Shown here one piece after another: positions 26,111 through 37,117 of a stretch of DNA of 64,000 bases. Origin of the DNA: an uncultured Tateyamaria sp. (lineage in GTDB: Bacteria; Pseudomonadota; Alphaproteobacteria; Rhodobacterales; Rhodobacteraceae); contig NZ_CANMBJ010000001.1 of NCBI RefSeq assembly GCF_947496075.1, positions 124,001 to 188,000 on the forward strand, read 5' to 3'. The notes beneath the pieces were generated by a model. The model had not been told where the DNA came from, made no database searches, and saw only the letters and a program-made list of their open reading frames with translations. A program made the translations under genes and the position numbers. Position 1 is the first letter of the stretch; every line of letters starts with the position of its first letter.

Positions 26111-27394
26111 TCAGGTGCGCGGCCCCTTGGGCTTCGGCTTCCGACGCCGACGGTTCGACGGTTTGGACGTACCTGGCGCACCGGGTCGCCCACCACCGGG
26201 CTTGCCGCCCGGACGGCCGCGCCCGCCACCTCCCCGACCACCTGCAGGCTTCGCGTTGGGATCCGCTATCGGTTCCCACGCACGGCCCGACAGGACAGGA
26301 ATGGTCATTTTCATGACCTTCTGAATGTCCTTGAGATGATCTATCTCTTCGGGCGCACAGAACGCCACGGCAGAGCCGTCCTTGCCCGCCCGCGCCGTGC
26401 GACCGATCCGGTGCACATAGGCTTCGGGCACGTTCGGCAGTTCATAGTTGTAGACGAATTTGACGTCTGGAATATCCAATCCACGGGCGGCTACATCAGT
26501 TGCAACCAGCACACGCACCTCGCGCGCCTTGAACGCCGCAAGGGCACGTTCCCGCTGACCCTGGCGCTTGTCGCCATGAATGGCCGCCACGGCAAATCCC
26601 TTGCGTTCCAGCGCGCGCGCCAAACGATCCGCTCCATGCTTGGTGCGGGTGAAAACCAATGCTCGGTTTTCCCGATGTTTGTCGAGTAGTTCAATCAGAA
26701 GTGCCGATTTTTCGGCTTTGGCGATGAAATGCACCCCTTGAGTGACCTTGTCGGCCGCCTTGCCCGGCGGGTTCACCTCGATCCGCATCGGCTCGTGCAG
26801 ATAGGATTGCGCGATCTCGTTCATCTGCTTGGGCATCGTGGCCGAAAACAGCATCGTCTGCCGGTCATCACCCATCAGCGATGCGATCTTGCGCAGGGCA
26901 TGAACAAAACCAAGGTCCAGCATCTGGTCCGCTTCGTCCAGAACAAGGAACCCGGTATGCTCAAGCTTGACAGCCTTGCGCTCAACAAGATCCAGCAAAC
27001 GCCCCGGGGTTGCCACCAGAATGTCGGCCCCCTTCGCCAACCGCTGGATTTGCGGGTTGATCGACACACCACCCACCACGATCTGCACACGCATCTGGGT
27101 CATGGCCCGCAGCACTTGCGCGATCTGGCCAGCCAGCTCCCGTGTCGGCGCGAGGATCAAGCCGCGCGCGGTCTTGGGGGCGGCACGTCCGCCCTCTTCC
27201 ATCAACCTTGCAATCAAGGGAATGCCAAAGGCAGCTGTCTTGCCTGTACCCGTTTGCGCCAACCCCATCACATCGCGCCCGTTCAGCGCATGGGGAATTG
27301 CCTGCGCCTGAATAGGTGTCGGTTGGGTCAAGCCCATCTCGGCCACGCGTTTCGCAAGGTCCGCGGGCAGGTTCATCATGTCAAAATCGCTCAT
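26111..27394 (-). CDS. rhlE: DEAD-box RNA helicase, RhlE type
   Basis: RhlE-type helicases remodel RNA in ribosome assembly and RNA decay. The 427-residue protein shows all helicase motifs in order: TPIQAQAIP (Q), AQTGTGKT (I), PTRELA (Ia), TPGRLLDL (Ib), VLDEADQMLD (II), FSATMP (III), VFTRTKHGAD (IV), VATDVAARGLDIPDV (V) and HRIGRTARAG (VI). The tail (about 385-427) is Gly/Arg/Pro/Lys-rich and probably binds RNA without specificity. The ATG at 27394 follows a G-rich site; one six codons upstream is the alternative. It is divergent from the fur-type gene with 76 nt between. Confidence 0.9.
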   Translation of the reverse strand: MSDFDMMNLPADLAKRVAEMGLTQPTPIQAQAIPHALNGRDVMGLAQTGTGKTAAFGIPLIARLMEEGGRAAPKTARGLILAPTRELAGQIAQVLRAMTQMRVQIVVGGVSINPQIQRLAKGADILVATPGRLLDLVERKAVKLEHTGFLVLDEADQMLDLGFVHALRKIASLMGDDRQTMLFSATMPKQMNEIAQSYLHEPMRIEVNPPGKAADKVTQGVHFIAKAEKSALLIELLDKHRENRALVFTRTKHGADRLARALERKGFAVAAIHGDKRQGQRERALAAFKAREVRVLVATDVAARGLDIPDVKFVYNYELPNVPEAYVHRIGRTARAGKDGSAVAFCAPEEIDHLKDIQKVMKMTIPVLSGRAWEPIADPNAKPAGGRGGGGRGRPGGKPGGGRPGAPGTSKPSNRRRRKPKPKGPRT

Positions 27395-27470
27395 GCCCCC
27401 CAGTGAACCCATACCATACCAGCGTCAACCGCAATTGCCCCTGCCTGCAAGCTTCGTTAAACCCCACGGC

Positions 27471-27893
27471 ATGACAGCAAATCGTGCCAGTATCCGCGAC
27501 CGCAGCGAAGCCAAGGGGCTGCGCATGACCCAGCCCCGCCGGATCATTGCCCAGGTGCTTGAAGAGTCCGACGACCACCCGGATGTCGAAGAGCTGTACA
27601 ATCGCGCGAGCGCCGTCGACCCCGGCATTTCCATCGCCACGGTGTACCGGACTGTCAAATTGTTCGAAGAGGCTGGCATACTCGACAAGCTGGAATTCGG
27701 AGACGGTCGCGCCCGGTACGAAGACGCGGAACGTGAACACCATGATCACCTCATCGACATGAACTCTGGCGAAGTGATCGAGTTCGTCGATGCAGAAATC
27801 GAAGCCCTGCAGGAAAAGATTGCGGAAAAGCTGGGCTATGAGTTACGTGGCCACAGGCTGGAACTTTACGGCGTGCCGCGCAAGCGCCAGTAA
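27471..27893 (+). CDS. Fur family metal-dependent repressor (Fur/Mur type)
   Basis: The 140-residue protein has the winged-helix domain (QPRRIIAQVLEESDDHPDVEELYNRA, recognition region GISIATVYRTVKLF) and a C-terminal metal-binding dimerisation domain with HHDHLIDMNSGEVIEF and GHRLELYG. In Rhodobacterales this form often acts as a manganese-responsive Mur, while the separate Irr protein senses heme. The metal cannot be proven from sequence. The ATG at 27471 gives the usual family length. The next gene on the strand is an EamA transporter 90 nt away. Confidence 0.88.
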   Translation: MTANRASIRDRSEAKGLRMTQPRRIIAQVLEESDDHPDVEELYNRASAVDPGISIATVYRTVKLFEEAGILDKLEFGDGRARYEDAEREHHDHLIDMNSGEVIEFVDAEIEALQEKIAEKLGYELRGHRLELYGVPRKRQ

Positions 27894-27983
27894 ACAAGCA
27901 CATTCTTCTTCATCTTTGTCGCCGCTATATGCGCGACCAGAATAAACCCGGCATATCGGCCAAAAGACTAAGGGCACCACCAT

Positions 27984-28859
27984 ATGGACAACTTGCGTGG
28001 CGCCGGGCTGATGGTTCTGGCGATGCTATGCTTCGCCATCGAAGACATGTTCATCAAACTTCTGGGTGGTGCGATTCCGATTGGGCAGTTGCTGGCCCTT
28101 CTGGGCGCAGGCGGCGCGTTCATCATGGCGGGCGCTTGCGTACGGCAGGGACAGCCATTGGTCAGCCGCGCACTGCTGGGTCGCGCGATGCTGATCCGCA
28201 ACGCAGGTGAAGTGATTGGGTCCCTGGGCTTTGTGACAGCGCTCGTGTTGGTCCCATTGGCGACGGCCTCCGCCATCTTGCAGACGACACCGCTGATGGT
28301 CACTCTCGGCGCCGCGATTTTCCTAGCCGAACCGGTGGGTTGGCGGCGTTGGGCAGCCATCTTAGTTGGGCTCTGCGGCGTTCTACTGATCGTACGACCG
28401 GGGATCGAGGGTTTTGATTGGAACGTCTTGTTCGCGGTTCAGGGTATGATCGGCCTGTCCATCCGTGATTTGGCCACGCGCCGCGTGCCCGCGACTCTGT
28501 CGGCCCTTCAACTCAGCTTCGTAGCCTTCGCGTTACTTGTGCCTACGGGTATGGGTCTCACGCTGGCATCGGGCACCAGTTTCGTTGCGCCCACCCCGAA
28601 CGAATGGGGCCTGCTTGCCATTGCGTCAGTCATCGGCGCGATCTCTTACCGCTTCATCGTTATGGCGATGCGTATGGGCGACGTCAGTTTCGTCACGCCA
28701 TTTCGCTATACGCGGATGGTGTTTGCACTGATCATCGGCGTTCTGATCTTTTCCGAAGCACCCGACATGTTGACGCTGATCGGCGTGGCAATCATCATTG
28801 CGTCCGGCCTCTTCACCCTATGGCGCGAGCATATCAGGAAAACGCCAGATGCGGCGTAA
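27984..28859 (+). CDS. DMT superfamily transporter (EamA domains)
   Basis: The 291-residue membrane protein has about ten helices in two EamA repeats (LMVLAMLCFAIEDMFIKLLG in the first helix; FVTPFRYTRMVFALIIGVLIFSEAPD near the end). A ribosome site AAGGG precedes the ATG. It is a different paralogue from the one at 24287-25162 and is not a duplicate of it. Substrate unknown; enolase follows at 67 nt. Confidence 0.85.
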   Translation: MDNLRGAGLMVLAMLCFAIEDMFIKLLGGAIPIGQLLALLGAGGAFIMAGACVRQGQPLVSRALLGRAMLIRNAGEVIGSLGFVTALVLVPLATASAILQTTPLMVTLGAAIFLAEPVGWRRWAAILVGLCGVLLIVRPGIEGFDWNVLFAVQGMIGLSIRDLATRRVPATLSALQLSFVAFALLVPTGMGLTLASGTSFVAPTPNEWGLLAIASVIGAISYRFIVMAMRMGDVSFVTPFRYTRMVFALIIGVLIFSEAPDMLTLIGVAIIIASGLFTLWREHIRKTPDAA

Positions 28860-28875
28860 AGACCCTTGTTGTTAG

Positions 28876-30201
<1,326 letters not shown>

Positions 30202-30218
30202 TCGATGGTGTCGTCGAA

Positions 30219-30243
30219 CCGTGGGCAGCTGCGTTGCCCACGG
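30219..30243 (+). terminator. Hairpin after enolase
   Basis: A perfect 9-bp stem (30219-30227 with 30235-30243, CCGTGGGCA / TGCCCACGG) with a 7-nt loop lies 18 nt after the eno stop. There is no clear U-run, so the strength as an intrinsic terminator is uncertain. Confidence 0.6.
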
Positions 30244-30346
30244 ACGCAACCGCGCAGACCCAAAACCGACGCGGCGCACAGATTGGGCACTCAACGATCC
30301 CTTTTGCATATTGCGCCAGAACGTCTGTGCGATTTACTCCTGTGCC

Positions 30347-30859
30347 ATGATCGATCTTGAAATCCATTCAGCCCGCCCCTCCGACATGGACGATGTCGCA
30401 CGCTTGTGCTGGGCCTACCGTGACCTTCTGATCGAACGATCCGTTGACCTGCCGCAGATGGTCGAAGCCTACTATGCCAAGGACAGCTATGCGGCGCTGG
30501 TTGCGGACCTGCCGCGCATCCACGCGCGTCCCAAGGGTGACATCCTTGTCGCGAAACTCGGCAATCAAATCGTCGGCTGCGCCATGTACTACCCATTGAC
30601 CGCGGCGGGCACGACGGAAATCAAACGCGTCTATGTCGCTCCATCCGCGCGGGGGTCAGGGGCTGGCCGCGCGTTGATCCAGGAGTCCATAGCCCGAGCC
30701 AAGGCCGACGGTTACGCCCGAGTTGTTCTTGATACCATGAGCGGACTGACGGAGGCCATTGCGCTCTACGAACGGCTCGGCTTCCAACCCTGCCCACCCT
30801 ACTACGACGCAGAGCCTTCTTTCCTTCCCTATCTGCGCTTCTTCGAGCATCCTCTTTGA
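30347..30859 (+). CDS. GNAT family N-acetyltransferase
   Basis: The 170-residue protein has the acetyl-CoA binding motif RVYVAPSARGSGAGRALIQE and the C-terminal TEAIALYERLGFQPCPPYY, a form common in GNAT proteins that act on small molecules. The ATG at 30347 gives MIDLEIHSARPSDMDDVARL, the usual start. Substrate unknown. It lies 3 nt before the cupin gene and is likely cotranscribed with it. Confidence 0.85.
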   Translation: MIDLEIHSARPSDMDDVARLCWAYRDLLIERSVDLPQMVEAYYAKDSYAALVADLPRIHARPKGDILVAKLGNQIVGCAMYYPLTAAGTTEIKRVYVAPSARGSGAGRALIQESIARAKADGYARVVLDTMSGLTEAIALYERLGFQPCPPYYDAEPSFLPYLRFFEHPL

Positions 30860-30862
30860 ACG

Positions 30863-31291
30863 ATGACCATGACCGCCGAACAAATCATTGCTCACCTGAA
30901 CCTACAACCGCACCCGGAAGGTGGACACTACCGCCAGACCTGGGTTGCTGAAAATGACGGGCGACCGACCGGCACCTGTATCTATTTCCTGCTCGCCGCG
31001 GGAGAGCAAAGCCACTGGCACAAAGTCGATGCGACCGAGATTTGGCTTTATCACGCAGGCGCTCCATTGATCCTGTCGATGAGCAGCAGTGACGATGGAC
31101 CAGCAGAGGATCAGGTGTTGTCCCCCGATCTGAACGAAGGCGCGCCCCAGATCATCGTGCCCGAGGGGCATTGGCAAGCCGCACGCAGCGCCGGTGACTA
31201 CACGCTCGTCAGTTGCACCGTCTCACCGGGCTTCCAATTCGAAGGATTCACGCTTGCAGAACCGGGTTTCGACATCCCACGTCAGGGATAG
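30863..31291 (+). CDS. Cupin_5 (DUF985) family protein
   Basis: The 142-residue protein is a single beta-barrel cupin. The family pattern is clear: [11 protein letters not shown] at the N-terminus, [29 protein letters not shown] in the first conserved half, and [11 protein letters not shown] plus VSCTVSPGF in the second. The paired histidines (HWHKV) could hold a metal. Function of DUF985 proteins is not established; sugar-binding is often suspected. Its last 10 nt overlap the convergent anmK gene. Confidence 0.85.
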   Translation: MTMTAEQIIAHLNLQPHPEGGHYRQTWVAENDGRPTGTCIYFLLAAGEQSHWHKVDATEIWLYHAGAPLILSMSSSDDGPAEDQVLSPDLNEGAPQIIVPEGHWQAARSAGDYTLVSCTVSPGFQFEGFTLAEPGFDIPRQG

Positions 31292-32385
31292 CTGACCGTC
31301 CCGCCCCCCACGGCGGCCCGGACACCGGTTGTCCCGGGACAAGATGTCGGCAGACCACGCGCGACGCGCACCGCCAGATAGGCAAAGGCCTGCGCCTCTA
31401 ACATATCACCGTTCAGTCCCACGGCTTCGACGGGTTGCACCGGGCAATCCAACGACACCTCCAGCATCTTCATCAGAACCGGGTTATGCCGCCCGCCCCC
31501 GGTCACGAGCACCGTCGATGGCGGACGCGGACAGTGCTGCATGGCTTCTGCAACTCCCGCAGCACACATGGCTGTCAGCGTGGCCGCCGCATCCGCATCG
31601 CTGAGTTCGTGGACCAATTCCACCATTTCGGCAAAATCGTTCCGATCGAGTGACTTTGGAGGGATGCGCGCAAAGTAAGGCTCTGCCAGGAACAGCTCAA
31701 GCGCGCCCGCTTCGACAGTCCCCGAAGCGGCAATGCGTCCGCCCTCATCAAAGGGCAACCCAAGCCGGGCCTGCATCAGATCATTGACCGGCGCGTTGGC
31801 GGGGCCCGTATCAAAGGCCAAAAGCGCACCCTCGCGTTCCGGGGCATCCGCTGTGGGATCAACCCAAGTCAGATTGCCCACCCCACCTAGGTTCAAAAAT
31901 GCAACCGGGCTTTTCGCCCCCATCCACTTGGCGCAAGCAAAGTGAAAAAACGGAGCCAGCGGCGCGCCTTCGCCCCCCAGCTCAACATCCGCCGTCCGAA
32001 AATCCCAAACAACAGGCACTTGCAGCGCGCGAGCCAGCGCCGCACCATCACCCAGTTGCAGCGTTCCCTGCGCGCGGGGGGCATGCGCCACAGTCTGGCC
32101 GTGAAACCCAACCAAATCGACACCGTCGAAGCCGCTCAAAAGCGCCTTATGCGCCGACATAACCACGCCCGTTGCTGGTTCCAGCGACGGTCCGGCCCAA
32201 TGCCCAAGGGCGGTGCGCAGAACAGATTGTTCCTCGGCAGAATACTGATGGTAGTCATCTGCACCAAAGCCATCAATGACGACGCCATCGGTCCGCAACA
32301 CTGCTGCATCGACCCCGTCCAGCGACGTCCCGGACATCGCGCCCAGAGCGGTAACAACCGCGCCCTTGTCTCTGACCTTATCCAT
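31282..32385 (-). CDS. anmK: Anhydro-N-acetylmuramic acid kinase
   Basis: AnmK phosphorylates and opens 1,6-anhydro-MurNAc released from murein, feeding cell-wall recycling. The 367-residue protein has the ATP-site opening [54 protein letters not shown] and the late VTGGGRHN motif. Start at 32385. It is divergent from tyrS with 64 nt between starts, an arrangement often seen in alphaproteobacteria. A lytic transglycosylase that could make its substrate lies at 54116. Confidence 0.93.
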   Translation of the reverse strand: MDKVRDKGAVVTALGAMSGTSLDGVDAAVLRTDGVVIDGFGADDYHQYSAEEQSVLRTALGHWAGPSLEPATGVVMSAHKALLSGFDGVDLVGFHGQTVAHAPRAQGTLQLGDGAALARALQVPVVWDFRTADVELGGEGAPLAPFFHFACAKWMGAKSPVAFLNLGGVGNLTWVDPTADAPEREGALLAFDTGPANAPVNDLMQARLGLPFDEGGRIAASGTVEAGALELFLAEPYFARIPPKSLDRNDFAEMVELVHELSDADAAATLTAMCAAGVAEAMQHCPRPPSTVLVTGGGRHNPVLMKMLEVSLDCPVQPVEAVGLNGDMLEAQAFAYLAVRVARGLPTSCPGTTGVRAAVGGGTVSYP

Positions 32386-32449
32386 GGTCTTTTCCTTTGC
32401 CCGTCCCCCGCTTATAGACTGCGACGGAGCCGTTCCAAGGACAAGCCAA

Positions 32450-33691
32450 ATGACTTACACACCCCGATCCGATTTTTTGCACGTGATGCAAAGCCGCGGG
32501 TTTCTGGCCGACTGCACAGACATGCAGGCGCTGGACGACGCATTGCTGGTTCCGGGGCAGACCGCCTATATCGGCTTTGATGCGACAGCCAAATCGCTGC
32601 ACGTTGGATCGCTGATCCAAATCATGATGCTGCGCTGGTTCCAGAAAACCGGGCACAAGCCAATCACGCTGATGGGCGGTGGTACGACCAAGGTGGGCGA
32701 TCCGTCTTTCCGGGCCGATGAACGCCCCCTGCTCGACTCTGCCGCGATTGATGCCAACATCGCTGGGATCAAACAGGTGTTTTCCGCTTACATCGACTAC
32801 GACGATGGCGCGCAGATGCTGAACAATGCCGAGTGGTTGGATGATCTGAACTACCTCGATTTCCTGCGGGATATCGGGCGCCACTTCTCGATCAACCGGA
32901 TGCTGTCATTCGAAAGTGTGAAATCCCGGCTCGACCGTGAACAGTCGCTGTCGTTCCTCGAATTCAACTACATGATCCTGCAAGCCTATGACTTCATGGA
33001 GCTGAACCGCCGCTATGGCTGCATCCTGCAGATGGGAGGCAGTGACCAGTGGGGCAACATCGTCAACGGCATCGACCTGACCCGCCGGGTCATTCAGAAA
33101 GAGGTGTTTGGCCTGACCTCGCCGCTTCTGGAAACCTCGGATGGCAAGAAGATGGGCAAGTCGCAATCGGGTGCGGTCTGGCTCAATGCGGACATGCTGT
33201 CGCCTTACGAGTTCTGGCAGTTCTGGCGGAACACGACGGACGCGGATGTGGGTCGGTTCCTGAAACTCTACACCGAGCTACCGCTTGACGAATGCAACCG
33301 TTTGGGCGCCCTCGAAGGGTCCGAGATCAACGAGGCCAAAGCCCTGCTTGCTTCTGAGGTGACAACCATTTTGCACGGTGCTGAAGCCGCAACAGCGGCT
33401 GCGCAGACGGCCAGAGAAGTGTTCGAAAAGGGCGGCGTGGGCGACGACCTCCCAACCCTGACCCTCAGCGCGGATGACGTGGGCGATGGAATTTCCATCG
33501 TGCAGCTGATCGTAAAGTCCGGTCTAGCTGGGTCCGGAAAAGAGGCCAAGCGTCTGATCGCCGAAGGCGGAGCGCGGATGAACGACGCGCCGCTGACCGA
33601 AGCGGGCACGATGATTGATCGGGCCGCTCTGGCCGCACCGATCAAGTTGTCAGCGGGCAAAAAGCGCCATGCGCTCGTTCAAATTGGTTAA
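32450..33691 (+). CDS. tyrS: Tyrosyl-tRNA synthetase
   Basis: The class I synthetase has 413 residues. The HIGH-type motif is HVGS (51-54), the KMSKS-type motif is KMGKS, and [21 protein letters not shown] with [11 protein letters not shown] forms the tyrosine and tRNA binding core. A C-terminal S4-like RNA-binding domain (about 345-410, [20 protein letters not shown]) is present. The ATG at 32450 follows AAGGA; the frame upstream is antisense to anmK and rejected. Confidence 0.96.
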   Translation: MTYTPRSDFLHVMQSRGFLADCTDMQALDDALLVPGQTAYIGFDATAKSLHVGSLIQIMMLRWFQKTGHKPITLMGGGTTKVGDPSFRADERPLLDSAAIDANIAGIKQVFSAYIDYDDGAQMLNNAEWLDDLNYLDFLRDIGRHFSINRMLSFESVKSRLDREQSLSFLEFNYMILQAYDFMELNRRYGCILQMGGSDQWGNIVNGIDLTRRVIQKEVFGLTSPLLETSDGKKMGKSQSGAVWLNADMLSPYEFWQFWRNTTDADVGRFLKLYTELPLDECNRLGALEGSEINEAKALLASEVTTILHGAEAATAAAQTAREVFEKGGVGDDLPTLTLSADDVGDGISIVQLIVKSGLAGSGKEAKRLIAEGGARMNDAPLTEAGTMIDRAALAAPIKLSAGKKRHALVQIG

Positions 33692-33712
33692 GGTTTGACC
33701 GTACGGTAAATT

Positions 33713-33730
33713 CTGTCCCCGCGGGGACAG
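33713..33730. terminator. Palindromic hairpin between tyrS and lpxB
   Basis: A perfect palindrome CTGTCCCCGCGGGGACAG lies between two convergent genes, 22 nt after the tyrS stop and 1 nt before the lpxB stop. It can act as a bidirectional terminator; no long U-run is present. Confidence 0.6.
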
Positions 33731-33731
33731 A

Positions 33732-34898
33732 TCACCCCAGCCGTCCGAGGACAGCCCGCGCCGCGCGCAGTCCAGGGTCCTTCCCACCGCGTCCCAGGCG
33801 GTCCATCGTCAGCTCCATGGCTGCGCGTTGATCCTCAGCGCCTGCGAGCAGGCCCTCCATCGCCGACACCACGTTCTCAACGTTGAAGTCCTTGCCAACG
33901 ACCTCAGGCACCACTCGGGTATCCGTCACATGATTGATCAAACTGCCTGTATCGGTCGTCACCATTCGGCTGATGATGGCACGGCTGAGCCAGTGCAGAT
34001 CATAGGCGCTGACCATCGGGGTTCCAGCCGCTGCCAGTTCCAAAGACACCGTGCCAGAGGTTGCCAGCGCCACATCCGCCGCCGCGAAAGCAATCCGCTT
34101 TTCCGTCAGCGCCGCATCTTGGTCGTTCCCTGTGGGATCAAGAACCAGGGGTGCAACAGGCCACTTCACAACCTCATTATGCACCAGATCTACAACTGAT
34201 CCGGCAGCGGGTAGAACCATTTTCAAGGCTGGCCGCGTCTGCGCCAATCGACCAAGGGCTTGGCCGAAGACCGGGCTCATCCGCGTGATCTCTCCTCGGC
34301 GAGAGCCCGGGAGGACAAGCACCAACGGATCGGCGGCCTCCAGCCCGTGATAAGCTCGGAATGCGGCCTTCTCTGCAGCGGTCGCGCGTGGGACAGTGGC
34401 GGCAGGGTGCCCAACGAAATCACACTCCATACCTTCCGCTTCCATGTACGGAGGTTCGAAGGGAAACAGAGCGAGGACCTGATCGATGACCTTCGCCATC
34501 TTCTTGGCCCGCCCGGGCCGCCACGCCCAAACGGTGGGTGCCACGTAGTGCACGGTCCGAATATCGGAGCGCGCCTTGACCAGCTTGGCAACACGAAGCG
34601 AAAAGTCCGGGCTGTCGATTGTGATCAACACGTCGGGCCGCGTGTCGATCACGGCCTGCGCCGTCTCGGCAATGCGTCGTTTCAAATGACGGTACTTTGG
34701 CAGCACCTCGGCAATGCCCATGACCGTCAGTTCGGACATGTCGAACCGGCTTGTCAGCCCCTGCGCCTGCATGAGCGGCCCGCCGATGCCGTCATAGGTC
34801 ACATCCGGCGCTTCGCGGTTCAGGCCCGCCATCAATGCCCCACCCAGGGCATCACCCGAAGGTTCACCCGCAAGGATAAAGACCTTTAGCGCACCCAA
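33732..34898 (-). CDS. lpxB: Lipid-A-disaccharide synthase
   Basis: LpxB condenses UDP-2,3-diacylglucosamine with lipid X to the lipid A disaccharide. The 388-residue protein has the family opening ILAGEPSGDALGGAL and the GT-B core (VAPTVWAWRPGRAKKMAKVI, FPFEPPYMEAEG, FVGHPA, LVLPGSRRGEI). The best start is TTG at 34898, which overlaps lpxI by 13 nt; no ATG or GTG fits the conserved start. It is the last gene of the envelope block. Confidence 0.93.
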   Translation of the reverse strand: MGALKVFILAGEPSGDALGGALMAGLNREAPDVTYDGIGGPLMQAQGLTSRFDMSELTVMGIAEVLPKYRHLKRRIAETAQAVIDTRPDVLITIDSPDFSLRVAKLVKARSDIRTVHYVAPTVWAWRPGRAKKMAKVIDQVLALFPFEPPYMEAEGMECDFVGHPAATVPRATAAEKAAFRAYHGLEAADPLVLVLPGSRRGEITRMSPVFGQALGRLAQTRPALKMVLPAAGSVVDLVHNEVVKWPVAPLVLDPTGNDQDAALTEKRIAFAAADVALATSGTVSLELAAAGTPMVSAYDLHWLSRAIISRMVTTDTGSLINHVTDTRVVPEVVGKDFNVENVVSAMEGLLAGAEDQRAAMELTMDRLGRGGKDPGLRAARAVLGRLG

Positions 34899-35785
34899 AG
34901 GAACAGCCCCGCGTCATCCAAGAGGCGCACGACCTCTTCCCGCTCAAGCACCATCACGCCTTCTGCAGCGATGACCATACCATCAAGTCGTGCTTGGATT
35001 ACGGCGCGCGCGGTTTCAGGCCCGATCGTGGGCAAGTCGATCCGTCGATCCTGACCTGGTTTGGGCGCTTTGAAGAACACGCCACCCTTAGGTTTTGCCC
35101 GCGCTTCCGCTACAGGACCAGAAAGCCAGTCCGCCGCGTCGTCGAGCATGTCACCAACAAAATCCATTGCCGCCCCGAATGGATCGCCTTCGGTTGTCGG
35201 CATCGGGCGCACATCGTTTTGACACAGGCCGCGCAGCATCGCGTCAGTGCCCCGCGCGTCTTCACGCGCAATGACCTGTTCGTCGCGAATGACACAGGAC
35301 TGGCCCTCATCCGCGCGGCCCTGTTCTATCGAAACTTGCTCGGCAGCCTTGATTTGCGCCTCAATATCCTGGGGGACCGGTGTACGCGTCAAAATACCCG
35401 GCTGCGGCAGCAGCTCGGGCACAAAAGCATGAGCGCCTTTCGCAATCATTCCGCGTTTCTCGAACAGCCCAAGGATGGCCCGCAGAGCGGCATCTTCACC
35501 ATCCTTGACTGCCCTTGCCAATGTCGGCACCAGCGGCATCGTCCGAGCATCCAGTTTCAAAGGGCTGAAGCCAGGCCTTTGAATGGCTCCGCAAAAGCAG
35601 ACCTCTGTTACGCCCAATGCCACGAGCTTGTGCAACAAGGTCCCGATTGTTTCGAGCCGGAACCAGATGTCCACGTCCAGATTCTCGGGCTTGTGCCCGT
35701 CGAGAGCACAAACGATCGGTCTGGTTGGTTGGTGCGTTGCAACGATCGAGGGCAAGGCGCCGGTCCCGGTGATCAGGGCCAGCAT
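34886..35785 (-). CDS. lpxI: UDP-2,3-diacylglucosamine pyrophosphatase LpxI
   Basis: LpxI releases lipid X from UDP-2,3-diacylglucosamine and replaces LpxH in alphaproteobacteria. The 299-residue protein starts [20 protein letters not shown] and has the family motifs GAIQRPGFSPLKLD, GDEDAALRAI-type segment (here KDGEDAALRAILGLFEKRG) and FFKAPKPGQDRRIDLPTIGP. It overlaps lpxA by 1 nt (TGATG) and lpxB by 13 nt. The position between lpxA and lpxB is the usual alphaproteobacterial order. Confidence 0.93.
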   Translation of the reverse strand: MLALITGTGALPSIVATHQPTRPIVCALDGHKPENLDVDIWFRLETIGTLLHKLVALGVTEVCFCGAIQRPGFSPLKLDARTMPLVPTLARAVKDGEDAALRAILGLFEKRGMIAKGAHAFVPELLPQPGILTRTPVPQDIEAQIKAAEQVSIEQGRADEGQSCVIRDEQVIAREDARGTDAMLRGLCQNDVRPMPTTEGDPFGAAMDFVGDMLDDAADWLSGPVAEARAKPKGGVFFKAPKPGQDRRIDLPTIGPETARAVIQARLDGMVIAAEGVMVLEREEVVRLLDDAGLFLWVR

Positions 35786-36573
35786 CAGCGCGGCGTCAGG
35801 AACGACCGGTCACTGTCGCCCATGACGAATTCGACAATTTCCCGGACATAGGCGCTGTCGGTTTCCTTGCCCAATCGCTCAGCCCGATTGTGGAACGTAC
35901 CCTCGCCTTGCGCCAGCATCTGGAAGGCCGCACGCAATGCCGTGATGTCGCTGCGACTGACACCACGCCGTTTCAGGCCGACAAGGTTCAGTCCATCCAG
36001 CTCTCCGCGTTGTGCCTGGACCAGTCCGTATGGGATCACGTCATTTGTCACCATGGTCACAGCACCAATGATTGCACCGCGACCGATGCGTACAAATTGA
36101 TGAATGCCCGACAGGCCCCCAACAATCACGTCGTCCTCAAGCACGCAGTGCCCGGCCACCGCGGCTGAGTTCACAACGATGACCCTGTCGCCGACTTGCG
36201 CGTCATGTGCGATGTGGCAGCCCGCCATGAACAGACCATCATCGCCGATCCGCGTGATGCCGCCGCCGCCTTCGGTGCCACAGTTCATTGTCACATGTTC
36301 GCGAATGCGATTGCGTTTGCCGATAACCAGACGACTTGCCTCGCCCTTGAACTTCAAGTCCTGCGGCACTTCTCCGATCACGGCGAAAGGAAACACGATT
36401 GTTCCCTCACCCACCTCGGTATGGCCTGTGACAACCACGTGGCTTTTCAGCACAACGTCTGGGCCGATCACAGCATTCGGGCCAACCACGCAAAAAGGCC
36501 CTACAACGGCCGTTGGATCAACCTGCGCGCCCGGTTCCACGACCGCCGAGGGGTGAATACCTGCATCGCTCAT
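35785..36573 (-). CDS. lpxA: UDP-N-acetylglucosamine acyltransferase
   Basis: LpxA adds the first 3-hydroxyacyl chain in lipid A synthesis. The 262-residue protein is a left-handed beta helix built of hexapeptide repeats from about 5 to 185, including [20 protein letters not shown]. The catalytic-region histidine lies in HIAHDAQVG and the family segment [11 protein letters not shown] follows. It shares 4 nt with fabZ upstream and 1 nt with lpxI downstream. Confidence 0.96.
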   Translation of the reverse strand: MSDAGIHPSAVVEPGAQVDPTAVVGPFCVVGPNAVIGPDVVLKSHVVVTGHTEVGEGTIVFPFAVIGEVPQDLKFKGEASRLVIGKRNRIREHVTMNCGTEGGGGITRIGDDGLFMAGCHIAHDAQVGDRVIVVNSAAVAGHCVLEDDVIVGGLSGIHQFVRIGRGAIIGAVTMVTNDVIPYGLVQAQRGELDGLNLVGLKRRGVSRSDITALRAAFQMLAQGEGTFHNRAERLGKETDSAYVREIVEFVMGDSDRSFLTPR

Positions 36574-37034
36574 GTGGTTGGCAAATCCATCATCGCGGTG
36601 AACTCGACCTCACAGGCCATTTCACCATCAACCTCTGCAACACCGGCGAATTTCCAAACTTTTCCCCCCGGCTTGCCGCGGGTTGTTTTGAGGTTCAGTT
36701 TCAAAACATCGCCAGGAACAACCATCCGGCGGAATTTGCATTTGTCGATGGCCATAAAGTAAACAAGCAGGTTCTTGTCAGCCAGATCAAGGGCAACGCC
36801 GACCATGACTGCTGCCGTTTGCGCCATCGCTTCGACGATCGTCACGCCTGGCATGATGGGTTGCCCCGGGAAATGACCCTGAAAGTGCGGCTCGTTCATC
36901 GTGACATTCTTGATGCCAGTTGCCGACTGATACCCGTCGATGTCTTCGACACGATCCACCAGAAGGAAGGGATAACGGTGCGGGATCAGGCGTTGTATCA
37001 TCCCGATGTCGGCGGATTTCAATTCTGTTATCAT
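36570..37034 (-). CDS. fabZ: 3-hydroxyacyl-ACP dehydratase FabZ
   Basis: FabZ removes water from 3-hydroxyacyl-ACP in fatty acid elongation and competes with LpxA/LpxD for the same acyl chains. The protein (154 residues) has the hot-dog fold motif [11 protein letters not shown], the catalytic histidine in [14 protein letters not shown] (His 54) and the catalytic glutamate in IVEAMAQ (Glu 68). It is 83 nt downstream of skp; in many Gram-negatives lpxD lies at this point, but not here. Confidence 0.95.
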   Translation of the reverse strand: MITELKSADIGMIQRLIPHRYPFLLVDRVEDIDGYQSATGIKNVTMNEPHFQGHFPGQPIMPGVTIVEAMAQTAAVMVGVALDLADKNLLVYFMAIDKCKFRRMVVPGDVLKLNLKTTRGKPGGKVWKFAGVAEVDGEMACEVEFTAMMDLPTT

Positions 37035-37117
37035 GGGACGCCCGAGCCTTTTGTCGTTAGTCTTATCATCGAAAGGTGCCTAGCAAGACAGACGCAGCCT
37101 CGCAAGCGCGGCTATTG

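Noticed and set aside
24287-28859. The two EamA transporters as a recent duplication
   Set aside because: The proteins have the same length but clearly different sequences, including the first helix and C-terminus, so they are distant paralogues.
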